This document shows positions 31,440 through 42,599 of a stretch of 64,000 bases of DNA, piece after piece. The DNA lies in assembly GCF_009730915.1 (NCBI RefSeq), contig NC_052489.1, forward strand, positions 1,798,001 through 1,862,000. The letters are read 5' to 3'. Each line of letters begins with the position of its first letter. Position 1 is the stretch's first letter. Source of the DNA: Dioscorea cayenensis subsp. rotundata (lineage: Eukaryota; Streptophyta; Magnoliopsida; Dioscoreales; Dioscoreaceae). The position numbers and the translations under genes are program-made. A model generated the notes under the pieces. That model saw only the letters and a list, made by a program, of their open reading frames with translations, had not been told where the DNA came from and did no database searches.

Positions 31440-34400
31440 ATGACCGTGCTGGCCTGCATTCCTCTACCGCAACCAGTGCGCTCCCGACCTCCCCGGAGTT
31501 TTGGCCGCCGGGAGGTGTTCTTCGATGGGGCTTCGTCCATTTGTTCTCGAACAATAGCCCTGCCATGTTCCAAAGGGGAAGAAGCTTCTATTCAGTCCCT
31601 ATCTCTTCAAAGGTTTGCCTCAGTTCTTATTTGGTCATTTTTCGTTTAGATTCTGCTCCTAGTACTGTACTAATCCAGTCAAGATTTGATCTTTTGTATC
31701 CATAATCGAAAAGTTTCAAACTTTGATAATATTCACTGCTTCATAATCCAATGTGTTGTGTTGTTGAATGCTTGATGATCTAGTGGCCACTTTGGTGGTG
31801 TTTTGGGTGAAAATGGGTCGGAGAATGCTCTTGTTAGTACACGAAGGATGTTTTTTACAAGCCCCGCGGTGTATTTGTGCTTGCACTGTTCAAGGTACTC
31901 TTCAGGTTCGGACAATCTTTGCACTTTTTTTTTCTTCATAAAATTGTGTTATTTTCTTCTCTAATACTAAGTTTGTCTCTTGAATATGTATGTTATACAA
32001 TGTGTTTGAATTGAGGAATCATTAAAGAAGAACAAAGAAATCAAACTTTAAGTATGTATCTAATTCAATGTAGTTACAGACAATTGAACTCTAGTCTTTG
32101 ACATTGTTCAGCACTTGCACTGGAGGACCCCTCTGTCACAGTGGAAGATGTGACACCCCCTGTTTTCGACTCTGGACCGCTCTTCCCCTCTGAGGTTTAT
32201 ATTTTGCTAGAAAAACTTCATGCCCTGGCCTTTTCCTAAATGCATACAACTTGGTGAGGTTTCCCTTCTTTTGCTTTGAAGGAAAGGATTGTAAAACTTT
32301 TTGCAAAGAACACCTACTCGGTTGTTAACATCTTTGATGTAACATTACGCCCTCAACTTAATGTTACTGGCCTTGTTGAGGTATGTAATACTATTGGTGT
32401 TCAGTGTTCTTTATTTCATTCTGGTGTTCAGATATAAGACTTCATTGTTTATGTGGTATGCATAATTTAGGTTCCCGAAGGAAATGGTTCTGGTGTTGTG
32501 TGGGATGCAAACGGACATGTTGTGACCAACTACCATGGTATGTTTTGTCATTGTAGTAAACACGTGTTTAACCATACAACTTCAACAATTGTTGGTCACT
32601 TGATCTTCATTAGCTGTTCCTATTTTGTCCCAGTGGTTGGCAATGCTCTGTCAAGGAATCCAAGCCCTGGTCAAGTTGTTGCACGGGTTAACATCCTTGC
32701 TTCTGAAGGGTGAGTTTCCTGCAAGCTTAAGAAAAGTCTTCACTATGTTAGTACTTCATACACAATTTCTATTGGTACTCATTTCTTAAAAGGGTCCAAA
32801 AGACATTTGAAGGCAAGTTGATAGGTGTGGATCGTGCTAAGGACCTTGCTGTCTTGAAGGTAAAGTTGTTTGTTAAGTTCATGGTTTACTATATATGAAT
32901 CAATCGAAAGGCATTGAAAAAACAAACCAACCAATAAACATGGAAGAATGAGTAACTATGTTTGACTTAAAATTGGATTCATAATTACAGTGGGTCTATT
33001 TTCTCGGGTTGTACAAAATTTTCATTGGATTGAGTTGTAAATCATGTTGGCCTTACTCGGGTCACACACAATATGATGCATATGGATTTGAAGTTAATCC
33101 TTGTTTTATATATATGTGGCAGGTGGATGCTCCTTTGGATCTTCTCAAGCCCATTAATGTTGGACAATCCTCTGCTTTAAGGGTTGGTCAGCAATGTTTA
33201 GCTATTGGAAACCCCTTTGGTTTTGACCATACTTTAACTGTTGGAGTAATTAGTGGACTAAATAGAGATATTTTTAGCCAAACTGGTGTAACAATTGGAG
33301 GTGGTATTCAAACTGATGCAGCCATCAATCCAGGCAACAGGTTTGCCTCAAGCTTCATCTAATTGAATTGAGCAACTTTGAAGCTGTTTTTGCTAGATAT
33401 GTAAAACTTCAGTTTGTCTTTACTTGGTATACACCCAACTTGATTTGTGCATAAGTTGAAAATTTTCTAGGTAAAAGGGATCGTTCATTAGCAGGATCCT
33501 CAACTTAATTAAGTTTCCTATCAAATGATCAAACTGAGCCAGTTGAATCTAATGAAAATCCATCTATTTTGGATTATTAATGCACTGCAAAACACTTGGA
33601 GCTGATTTGATAAATATGTTGTCTTCTAAATCATAAGATATGCAGAAATGCTTGGCTATTTAGGATGAGTTTTTCTATTATGGAGGAAAATTCATTGAAC
33701 TTTTCTTGTTTTAAGGTACCTTGTAGTAACAAAATTTTGATACAATTTTAGTGACTTCCATGTATCATCTGCTCATATGACAGTGGTGGACCTCTACTTG
33801 ACTCAAAAGGAAACTTGATTGGGATTAACACAGCAATATTCACACGAACAGGTAGGATTGTTTTTTCATTATCTTGAGGACAAAAATTAAAGCCTCTTCA
33901 TGCCTGAGTTGTCACAATCTTGGTGTATTGGTGGGGTAACTATAAAACTTTGGTTGGTTTGGAGCATTTTCCATCTACTGAGATTATTAGTTACATTTCT
34001 ACATTGCAAGCATTCTTTCCTTAGTTTGCTAAGAATGTCATTGCATTTCAGGAACATCAGCAGGTGTAGGTTTTGCGATTCCATCTTCAACTGTCCTTAG
34101 AATTGTACCTCAATTAATTAGTTTTGGCAAAGTGAGTCCACATCTCACATTCCTTATAATTAATAGATACCTTCTATTCAGTTAATTATTATCGTTTTTC
34201 TTCAGTATCTGTGTGTTATCAAAATACCAACCAAAGCTGTTTACATTCTGAAACCTCATTACCTTAATCTGGGGGTTATTGTAATCCTTTGTTCTCAGGT
34301 GGTGCGTGCTGGTTTGAATGTGGAGATAGCTTCTGATCTAATTGCCAATCAACTGAATGTCCGGAATGGAGCTCTTGTTCTGCAGGTAAAATAGTCCTTC

Positions 34401-34881
34401 TGGTTATGGTCTTTCACTGACCTTTCAGTTAACTAAATATTACTGGCCTTTTAGAGAAAAGAATTAAGCGTTTTGCCAAAAAAAAAAAAAGTGATTCATT
34501 TGACACGTTTTTCTTTTAACTACATGGTAGGTTGTTGGCAACAGTTTAGCAGCCAAAGCAGGCTTACTTCCAACAACCAGAGGCTTAGCCGGAAACATAG
34601 TTCTCGGAGATATTATTGTTGCTGTTGATGGGAAACCAGTAAGTGCCACTAAACTTTCTCTCCTTTTTCCCTTTTGTTATCTTCACAACCTCACACAGAG
34701 TACAATTTTAAAGTACACTCTATTTAAGTTTGAGTTACATTTCATTGAGCAGGTTAAAAGTAAAGCCGAACTTTTTAAAACTTTAGATGACTATAGTGTC
34801 GGTGAAAAAATTGTACTGAAGATCCAGAGGGGCAGCGAAATTTTGGAGTTGCCTCTCGTTTTGGAGGAGACCAGCTTGTGA
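31440..34881 (+). CDS. DEG8: DEG8-type serine protease of the thylakoid lumen
   Basis: Thirteen exons: 31440-31612, 31784-31905, 32112-32194, 32282-32380, 32471-32537, 32634-32709, 32793-32859, 33123-33340, 33784-33851, 34052-34131, 34299-34385, 34531-34638 and 34753-34881. All phases match, giving 458 residues (Arabidopsis DEG8 is about 450). The start is an Arg/Ser-rich chloroplast transit region. Then follows a second signal with STRRMFF (31836-31850), a twin-arginine motif before a hydrophobic stretch ending in S-A-L-A. The trypsin-like catalytic triad is His in TNYH (32534-32536), Asp in AKDLAVLK (32842-32844) and Ser in GNSGGP, whose codon is split by intron 8 (33340/33784). One PDZ domain occupies about the last 100 residues. 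DEG8 with DEG5 clears damaged photosystem II D1 protein on the lumen side. It diverges from PMT2. Confidence 0.96.
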
Positions 34882-36070
34882 TGAACGACAGCCTGATAGT
34901 CCTTTTCTACGCATGCTTTTCCAAGTTTCTCAGTATTTGTTCTGATTAAATCAGCTGCAAGGTGAATGACCAGTAAACAGAATGTACGTATATGAGTTCA
35001 GTAAATGTTTAGATCAGCATGCACAACAGCTTCGATGTCAGGTGGTTCTTATAATGTCAAGTTCTTTTGTTATCCTTCCTGTTATTTTGTGAGGAACTAA
35101 TTAGCCAATAATTTCAATGCAGGAGTGATGCTTTCTTGCTTGGCAATGGAGAGCATTGTGCTTGTCAAGTATTCCTCTAGGACATAGCCACTCTGTTTTC
35201 TCCTTGAAACAAAATAAAGTTGCAGAAATTATGAAGAGGAACGTGCTCTTGGAACAAGTTGGAAAGCATATGAAATTCTGACAAAATTTCAAGCATGTCT
35301 TATTCCACATTGATCTTGTCCATCAGTTTAGCCACAAAGAATCTCCCAAAGCAACTTTGCTTTTCAGAAACAACAGAAATTCTCAAATCAGAAAGAATGG
35401 CCAAATCATGAAATTCTCTCATCTTCCTTTTATTCCTTCCTTTTGTTTTGGCCCTTCATCTCCTTTATCTTCCTCTCTTGATGTGGCATATATGTCCATG
35501 TTACATGTGCTTATGAACATTAGATAGAATGATCCCCTGTTCTAACTAAATAATACGTGCTTGGATAGAGAGCCATGAAGATAGCTGAAAGAGTGTCCTA
35601 ATGCAAGCAAATTTACCATGCTTTTAGATGGTTATGTATATAATAACACAATTGAATGTGTTGGTCAAGTCACAATATGAGTTACCACCTTTGCCTATTT
35701 CTTTGTTTCAAGCTTTTCAACCACATGAATTAGCAGGGAAGAAGGCAAGGCTTTTTCATAACATTTATATATCCCATTGATGTTCATGTTTTGAGGAAGT
35801 CGGCAATGAATTATCAACATCTACATAACATGGGTTGAATGTTTATGTTGATGTTTCCATTTATTGCTTAAAGGATTTGTTAAAGATGTAAAAATGAATC
35901 TCAGAGAGAAGGTGGTGATGATAGACTTGTATGTCATTAGAGAAAATTTCAGCTTTTATATATTTATACATTCATGAAGGTTTCATAAATATTTATGGGT
36001 TATAATTTTTTTTATTTAATAAATTATCTGAAAATTTAAATGAAGCTTAAATAATTATAAATAAAATTCT
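34882..36070. other. 3' region of DEG8 and intergenic DNA
   Basis: The DEG8 3' untranslated region probably covers the first few hundred bases. No further gene or repeat recognised. Confidence 0.5.
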
Positions 36071-36083
36071 AATAATAATAATA

Positions 36084-36125
<42 letters not shown>
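36071..36125. repeat. (ATT)n microsatellite
   Basis: AATAATAAT changes into a pure TTA run of about 40 bases, ending about 46 bases before the PPR start codon. Confidence 0.85.
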
Positions 36126-36170
36126 TCAATAATTAGGTAACACGAGAACAAACGTTGTGTTTGGTATTCA

Positions 36171-38057
36171 ATGGTTTTTCAAAGAGTCGTTGGTTTTCGC
36201 GCGCTCTACAACGGCTCATCGCGGGAGCCATGCGCGTCGTGGAACTTGGCCATTCGGCGCGCCGCTGACACCGGCGCACCCGCGCGGGTGCTGGAACTCT
36301 ACCGGCGGATGCGGGCTGAGAACGTGCCGCCGGACGGCCACACTCTCCCACCGGTAATCAAGGCCTGCGCCCAGCTACGTGACCTCTCCGCCGGCACTGA
36401 GCTCCACCGAGATGCCGCACAACTTGGTGTCCTCCCGAACCTCATCGTCTCCAACTCCCTTATCTCCATGTACTCCAAATGCGGCTGCTTTGATCTCTCA
36501 AACAAAGTGTTTGATGAAATGCGTGAGAGAAATGTGGTCTCTTGGAGCTCCATGATTGGTGCCTGTGCACAACATGGACGTCCAACCATGGCATTGTTCC
36601 TCTTCAAGAAAATGATTTTGGAGAGAATCAGACCCAATAGACCCACTTTCTTGAACTTGATACCTTGTGTCTCTCAGGTAGAGGATGCTGATGAATTGAT
36701 TCGGTTTATTGTGGAGGAATGCCTTGATTCAGATTTGTTCATCAAGAATGCTGCAGTGTTGATGTATTCGCGCTGCGGTAGGATTGGGATTGCACGGAGG
36801 TTGTTTGATGGGATTGAAAACAAAGATTTGTTCTCGTGGAGTGCAATGATCGAAGCTTTTACAAATGCTGATATGTTTGACGAGACTTTGAAGGTTCTCA
36901 GACAGATGATGGCTCAATGTGTTGATCCAGATTATGTTACCGTGCTTGGGATCATTGGTGCTTGTTCGAAGTCGACTTTGTCTTCACTTAGGCAAGCAAA
37001 ATTCATTCATCGGTTTGTTGTGAGACATTCTTTTGAGCAGAATTTAATGGTGGGGACATCATTGATTGATATGTATGTGAAGCGAGGGAGTTTGGAAAGC
37101 GCTCGTCGGGTCTTTGATCAGATGCAAGAGAGGAATTTGGTTACTTGGAGTACAATGATATCTGGTTATGGAATGCATGGGAAAGGAGAAGATGCTCTTG
37201 AGCTCTTTTATCACATGAAGCATTTCTTCAGACCAGACCATATTGTGTTTGTGTCTGTGTTATCAGCTTGCAGCCATGCAGGCTTGATTGAAGGAGGATG
37301 GCAGTGCTTTAATTCAATGACTAGAGAGTTTGGTATTGTCCCTAGAGCTGAACATTACGCGTGTATGGTTGATCTCTTAGGAAGAGCTGGGAAGCTCAAA
37401 GAAGCTCGAGAATTTATCGAACAGATGCCAATAAAACCAGATTCATCTGTGTGGGGATCACTACTTGGTGCTTGTAGAATACATCCAAATGTTGAGCTAG
37501 CAGGACTTGCAGCCAGGTCACTCTTTGAATTGGATTCTAAGAACCCTGGCCGATACATTTGTTTGTCGAACATTTATACTTCTCTAGGGAAGATTGACGA
37601 AGCAAATCAGATTAGGAACTTGATGAGGAGGAGAGGAGTGAAGAAGACAGATGGTTATAGTGTTGTAGAGGTGAAGAACAAGGTTTACAAGTTCGTAGTT
37701 GGTGATCAGATGAATCCACAATCCAAACTGATTTACAGGGAGCTAGCGATACTGATGGACAGGATAAGAGAAGAAGGTTATGTTCCAAATACTAACTTTG
37801 CACTACATGATGTAGAGGAGGAGACAAAAGAGACATCGTTATATGTACACAGTGAGAAGCTTGCAATTGTTTTTGGGCTAATGAATTCAGCACCTGATTG
37901 TGATATCAGGATCCATAAGAACCTGAGGGTTTGTGGAGATTGTCATACTGCATCCAAGTTCATTTCTAAGGTAACACAGAGGAGGATAGTGATGAGAGAC
38001 TCTCATAGGTTTCATCATTTTAGCAATGGAATGTGCTCTTGTGGGGATTACTGGTGA
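36171..38057 (+). CDS. Pentatricopeptide repeat protein, PLS class with DYW domain
   Basis: A single exon of 628 residues. A run of about ten P/L/S-type repeats (motifs such as NSLISMYSKCG, NVVSWSSMIGACAQHG, GTSLIDMYVKRG, LVTWSTMISGYGMHG) occupies roughly residues 30-440. E and E+ motifs follow (WGSLLGACRIHPN, LSNIYTSLGKIDEA). A complete DYW domain closes the protein, with HSE (about residue 560), CGDCH (about 588) and the terminal CSCGDYW. DYW proteins bind organelle RNA and deaminate specific cytidines to uridine. No clear targeting sequence follows the first Met, so the start could lie elsewhere; no in-frame alternative with a better context was obvious. The N-terminal 80 codons are GC-rich compared with the rest. 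Confidence 0.94.
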   Translation: MVFQRVVGFRALYNGSSREPCASWNLAIRRAADTGAPARVLELYRRMRAENVPPDGHTLPPVIKACAQLRDLSAGTELHRDAAQLGVLPNLIVSNSLISMYSKCGCFDLSNKVFDEMRERNVVSWSSMIGACAQHGRPTMALFLFKKMILERIRPNRPTFLNLIPCVSQVEDADELIRFIVEECLDSDLFIKNAAVLMYSRCGRIGIARRLFDGIENKDLFSWSAMIEAFTNADMFDETLKVLRQMMAQCVDPDYVTVLGIIGACSKSTLSSLRQAKFIHRFVVRHSFEQNLMVGTSLIDMYVKRGSLESARRVFDQMQERNLVTWSTMISGYGMHGKGEDALELFYHMKHFFRPDHIVFVSVLSACSHAGLIEGGWQCFNSMTREFGIVPRAEHYACMVDLLGRAGKLKEAREFIEQMPIKPDSSVWGSLLGACRIHPNVELAGLAARSLFELDSKNPGRYICLSNIYTSLGKIDEANQIRNLMRRRGVKKTDGYSVVEVKNKVYKFVVGDQMNPQSKLIYRELAILMDRIREEGYVPNTNFALHDVEEETKETSLYVHSEKLAIVFGLMNSAPDCDIRIHKNLRVCGDCHTASKFISKVTQRRIVMRDSHRFHHFSNGMCSCGDYW

Positions 38058-39188
38058 AGGCTGTCCTAATGGACCTGTTCCTATCATGCATAAATCACAA
38101 TAGAAAGAGAATAATGCCTGAAAGAGCCTTACACATGGGACCAGAACTCAATGAGTATATTTCTTTGGTAAATGAAATGAGTGAGCAACTGATTGATCCT
38201 TAAGTCAAAGTTATGGTGGAACATGCCAATCAGTGGTAAAACTTCATTGTCTATTTGCAATAATTGTTGTTCATGTTTGGTGTGTTGTTTAAGTTGACAT
38301 CCAGATTTAAATTCTTGACAACGTACATTAGCTCTTTGGTTTGTTGCCAGAGATATTAAAATTTTTGAAATGTTACAATTATTATTGTCGCATGTTCTAC
38401 ATATACGGTGATCAAATAAGCTTGTCTCCACTTGTTTTTATTGCAGCCTGACTGTTGAATTGAATTGGTCGAGGATAAATTTGTACAAGCTGAATGACTG
38501 ATTACTGATATGAACATCAATCTGATCAAAATCCACCAATTTTTGCTTTTTCTGTCTGGAATTGGATGTGAAGAATATCTAAACTTCTTTTCCTATCTAG
38601 CATCTACTGAAGCAGGACATCCTCCATGGTAAGTCTTTTCCTACCCAAAGCTCATCATGCTGTTCCCCAATCATTCTTGCAGAAAAAATTTTATTATTGC
38701 TTTATTCTAATTGTTCTATTGAGAACCATATGAACTTCTCATTAAATTCTTAGATGAACAAGCTTCTATCTTTTCGATGAACCTTGAATAATCATGAAGT
38801 ATTTTCTTAAACTATATATCCTTCTCAGGACTGATTTATTGGTGTAATTTTTTTCCCACCGCATTGTTAGAATTCATTCCATATGATCACATGTTGCCAC
38901 TAGACCATTGGCCTGAATAAGGACACAAATAATGTCAAAAGTGACTCAGTAATATCCTGATTTGGGGGGCAAGCATACAATTTAAGAGCATAAAGGTACA
39001 ATAAAGTGTTGGTACAATTTGTGCACGCTTAGACAGCGCATGTCTCAGCACATCCTCCTTAATCACCCTAGTGTTTTGAGAACACTATATCGTAATAAAA
39101 ACAGAGGCTTGTAGAGCTCATTAAGGTTATCACATGGCTGACAGTAGAATAATCAGTAAATCTAGTTGTAGATTGGAAATGATTTTTT
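38058..39188. other. Intergenic between PPR and GASA genes
   Basis: Holds the convergent 3' ends of the PPR (+) and GASA (-) genes. Nothing else recognised. Confidence 0.45.
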
Positions 39189-39766
39189 TCAGGGGCATTT
39201 GGGGCCTCCACGCTTAGTCTTCCAGTTATTGTAACAGGGGCACACACCTTTGTTCCCATAATACCCTGGTGGCACACACAAACACTTTGCACAACATTTG
39301 TTGCAAAAGAAGAGGCATGGCTTCTTGTACTGAGTCTGTGAACACCTCCTTGAGCATTGAGATGGGCATTCTGAGAACAAAAATTTCAAACAAGAATTAT
39401 GCATGTTTGCGAAGAATATAACAGACACATCATGATTACTTACGGTAACTTCGGAGACTTCCCGATCTGTATTGAGCCTGTAAAACAGCAAATGTAGAAG
39501 ATGAAATCTAATCACAAGGTCTTTGGTTTGATACTTAGGAATGTGATCAAAAGGTATTTTACCCTGTCTAGATGATACTCTTCTTCTTGATCACCAATTC
39601 TGTCTTTAAACACCTGAAACACAAGAATGAGAAGGTCTTCACTTATCTGCAGACGAGAGTTCATCGGCTTTTAACACTAGATTTAAGTAAAACTCACCGC
39701 AGACTCAACCATCAGAATTGCAAGCAGGGTCAAGGCCATCAGAAGAACAAGTTTAGCCATGGCCAT
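39189..39766 (-). CDS. GASA/snakin cysteine-rich secreted peptide
   Basis: Four exons, 39766-39698, 39613-39563, 39477-39444 and 39370-39189, give 111 residues with matching phases. The first exon is a clean signal peptide (MAMAKLVLLMALTLLAILMV). Exons 2 and 3 are a short variable acidic spacer ending GSLRSYQ. Exon 4 encodes the GASA domain of about 60 residues with all twelve cysteines in the family pattern (…KKPCLFFCNKCCAKCLCVPPG…YNNWKT…GGPKCP). These gibberellin-regulated peptides act in the apoplast in growth, redox balance and defence. The GSLRSYQC entry to the domain recalls GASA4/6-type members. The neighbouring genes are unrelated. Confidence 0.94.
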
Positions 39767-40593
39767 TGTTGTTCAATGTGTGATGGAAAAAGGATAGGAG
39801 CATATCCAAATTTATAGACTGATGAGAGCTTGAATACTACAAAATAGAATAATATTCTGATGGTACTGTCCCATTAGATTAACTTAGTTTGGTCCCTCCT
39901 CCCCCATGAAAAAAACTGCCTTTGCTTGTCTAGATCTAGATCTAACATCAAATTGGAAATTGATTTGCATAGTTATGTACTTAAATTTTCTGACGATGAT
40001 AAATAGAATTCAGCTAATGTTTAGAGGTTTATTATGGCTGCATGTGGAGCCATATATATATATATAGTGGAGCAAGGAAGCAAGAGTGTTACATGTGCTG
40101 GACTGAGTATTATCATGTGCTACAAAGTGAGACTAGGGAACACATTGCATGGTGAGAGGGTCCATCACACACTCATCCATTTTTAGCTGTCATCCTGATA
40201 AGAATGAATCCTTATCTGCATGATTTGATTACCATTTGGAGGATTATGTTTGCATAAATCAAGTCATGCTTTCAATGATTCTGCAGGGAAAAAAAAAAAC
40301 TATTTATTCCAGAGTAAATATCTGAAGATGAAAAGTAATTGAAGCAGAATGGGTACATGTGTGAATATGCTGAAATGCGTGTGGGCTATTACTATTAATG
40401 ATGTAGATATTTTTAGTAACACTAATTTCCAAACTAGAAACCTCTTATCCACAGCCAAAACCCTCCAAAAACCCTAAGCCTAAACTTTTAAACGTGTGGT
40501 GATGACCAATGGCCACTTGTTTACCATGATATCATAGAGACTTTGCTATTTCTTTGGCCCCCAAAGATCCCACCTTTGACCATTTACACAGCC
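39767..40593. other. Divergent upstream region of GASA and ZF-HD genes
   Basis: About 0.8 kb between the GASA start (minus) and the ZF-HD start (plus). It contains a short (TA)n run near 40050-40066. No further gene seen. Confidence 0.45.
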
Positions 40594-41154
40594 ATGGACC
40601 CGGCTCTGGAGCTAAAGAAGTCTCTCCACCACTCGCCGGAGATCATCCTCTACCGTGAATGCATGCGTAACCATGCAGCCTCCATCGGCGGGCACGCTGT
40701 CGACGGCTGTGGAGAATTCATGCCTACTCAATCCTCTCCACTCTGCTGCGCTGCATGTGGCTGCCACCGCAACTTCCACCGCCGCCTCTCCACGTCTTCT
40801 ACTCCTGTGGAATCCTCCTCTGGCGACGACGATGAGCAGGATCACCCCTCAGCTCCTCACATGTTGATGGCACTGAGTGCAGTTGCAGCTCCCAAGAAAA
40901 GATTTAGGTCCAAGTTCAGCCCAGAGCAGAAGGAAAGGATGCTGAGGTTATCGGAAAGACTTGGCTGGAGGATGCAAAAAAAGGATGACTTGGTCATTGA
41001 ACAGAGTTGCAAAGAGATTGGTGTTGATAAAAATGTCTTTAAGGTTTGGATGCATAACAACAAGCATCACTTCTATGAAGCATCAAGGAGAACTGGAGAG
41101 GTGGCCACTGGTGGTGTTGGTGATGTTCTAAATGGTTCCAGTTCTTCTTCTTAA
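40594..41154 (+). CDS. Zinc-finger homeodomain (ZF-HD/ZHD) transcription factor
   Basis: One exon, 186 residues, starting at the ATG in GCCATGGACC. The ZF-HD dimerisation domain spans residues 20-64 ([20 protein letters not shown] … [14 protein letters not shown]) with the conserved Cys/His residues. The homeodomain, about residues 101-160, begins [16 protein letters not shown] and has the recognition helix [14 protein letters not shown], the ZHD version with Met-His in the WF position. The tail is short and Ser-rich. These plant-only factors dimerise through the zinc finger and regulate floral and stress genes. The MIF gene 1.15 kb downstream, on the opposite strand, encodes only the same zinc-finger type, the known kind of ZHD inhibitor. 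Confidence 0.95.
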   Translation: MDPALELKKSLHHSPEIILYRECMRNHAASIGGHAVDGCGEFMPTQSSPLCCAACGCHRNFHRRLSTSSTPVESSSGDDDEQDHPSAPHMLMALSAVAAPKKRFRSKFSPEQKERMLRLSERLGWRMQKKDDLVIEQSCKEIGVDKNVFKVWMHNNKHHFYEASRRTGEVATGGVGDVLNGSSSSS

Positions 41155-42305
41155 TTAGATGCAAAAGGTTTTACCCAATGGTTTTACTTCATATATAGAT
41201 TGCATGCAATAACTAAAAGAATATCAGAAGGAGATGTCAGCGTTCTTTATTTAATGTTCAAATAAAACTCAAAGTTATTATAGCAAGGAGAGATTTTGTT
41301 TTGTTTTGCTTGGAATTGTTGTTTTACTGAATTCCATAAAATCCTTTGGATTGGATTTGATTGGATTGGATTGGATTGGACTAAACCAGAGAAGAGATAT
41401 TTTATTTTATTACTTGTTCCAAAAGTGAAGTCTTTATCAGATATGATCAGTTTAGGGAATTAATTAAATAACTTGGTTTGTTAAGTCTCTCTTTCTTTTC
41501 TCCTTCTTTAATTTTTCTTTTTATGTCATGCCTGCTTTCTTGACCACTTGTTTTGGAGTCTTTAGGATAAAACTGTTATGGTCCTTTGGCTTCATTTTAG
41601 CTTTCTGTTTACCATTTTAAATATCTGTTTTCTGTCTTCATAGTTGTCACTTAAAAACAGTTGTGTTATTTGGAACATGTTTCATGTTTTTTGAAGAGCA
41701 TAATCAAATCTCAAGGAACTCTGATTGAGCAATACTCTACTCTTTCCCAATAACTCAACTCTTTAAACGTTTCATTAAGGACTAACTCAATTATTGGAGA
41801 TTAATGATGATAGTTCAAATTATCAGTGATAAAACAATAAGTGGTTGGAACAGAGAAGATTCCTCTTGTTGAATAATGAAAGATATTATTTTATTAGGAA
41901 ATGATTAAGAGGTGGGAAGAGCTGTGAAGGATCTTATCAATCTTTTGCCGAAAGTGCAATTTGCATCACTTTCTATCTTTTTCTTCTTTATTCCCTTTCA
42001 CAGTTAATTGCTTGATTAACTAGCATAACAATATTCCTAATTAATGACCATGCAGTAATTCATTCTTTTCAGGCTGTAAGATGTACGTCAAGCATGACTT
42101 CTCCAATCCTTCATGTCAACTTCAAGACCCCTTCTCAACAGGTAGATTTACATGCATTAAACTTACAGTATGAGAACACAAACAATACATCCTTTTGATC
42201 AAAATACAAATCAATGCATACATGCATGAAGTAATTAGATATTCAGTTTATAGACAAACAGAGCAACAACAAGCACAATTGCACATACCTACTGAATTTC
42301 CTGCA
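41155..42305. other. Shared 3' space between ZF-HD and MIF genes
   Basis: Tail-to-tail spacing of about 1.15 kb. A GGATT tandem run lies near 41350-41382. No gene seen. Confidence 0.5.
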
Positions 42306-42599
42306 TCACTGCCGAATAGAACAGTCTATTGATCGGTTGTGCTCTTGCACTCTCCGATGGAAATTCCGGTGGCAGCCACAGGCTGCGCAACGGAGCGCAC
42401 TGCTCGATCCTTCCTCACCGTCAGCCATGAACTCTCTGCATCCATCAACAGCATATCCACCAACATTAGCTGCATGATTCTTCTGGCATTCAGCATATTG
42501 AGCACTTCGCCTCCTCGCACACGCTCTATCTGAACCTATGCTCATCGGTTCGCACCTTCTCATCACCAAATCCTTCTTCATGTTGTTGTTCATCATCAT
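42306..42599 (-). CDS. MIF: MIF (mini zinc finger) protein
   Basis: One exon, 97 residues. It contains only the ZF-HD-type zinc finger (residues about 35-84: [20 protein letters not shown] … [15 protein letters not shown]) with no homeodomain, the definition of MIF. The basic N-terminus has several Met codons (MMMNNNM), so the exact start is open by a few residues. MIF proteins pair with ZHD proteins and block their dimerisation, nuclear entry or DNA binding, acting in hormone and floral meristem control. It sits convergent to a ZF-HD gene, its potential partner family. Confidence 0.95.
   Translation of the reverse strand: MMMNNNMKKDLVMRRCEPMSIGSDRACARRRSAQYAECQKNHAANVGGYAVDGCREFMADGEEGSSSALRCAACGCHRNFHRRVQEHNRSIDCSIRQ

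Noticed and set aside
39572-39817. An 81-codon plus-strand frame
   Set aside because: It is antisense to exons 1 and 2 of the GASA gene.
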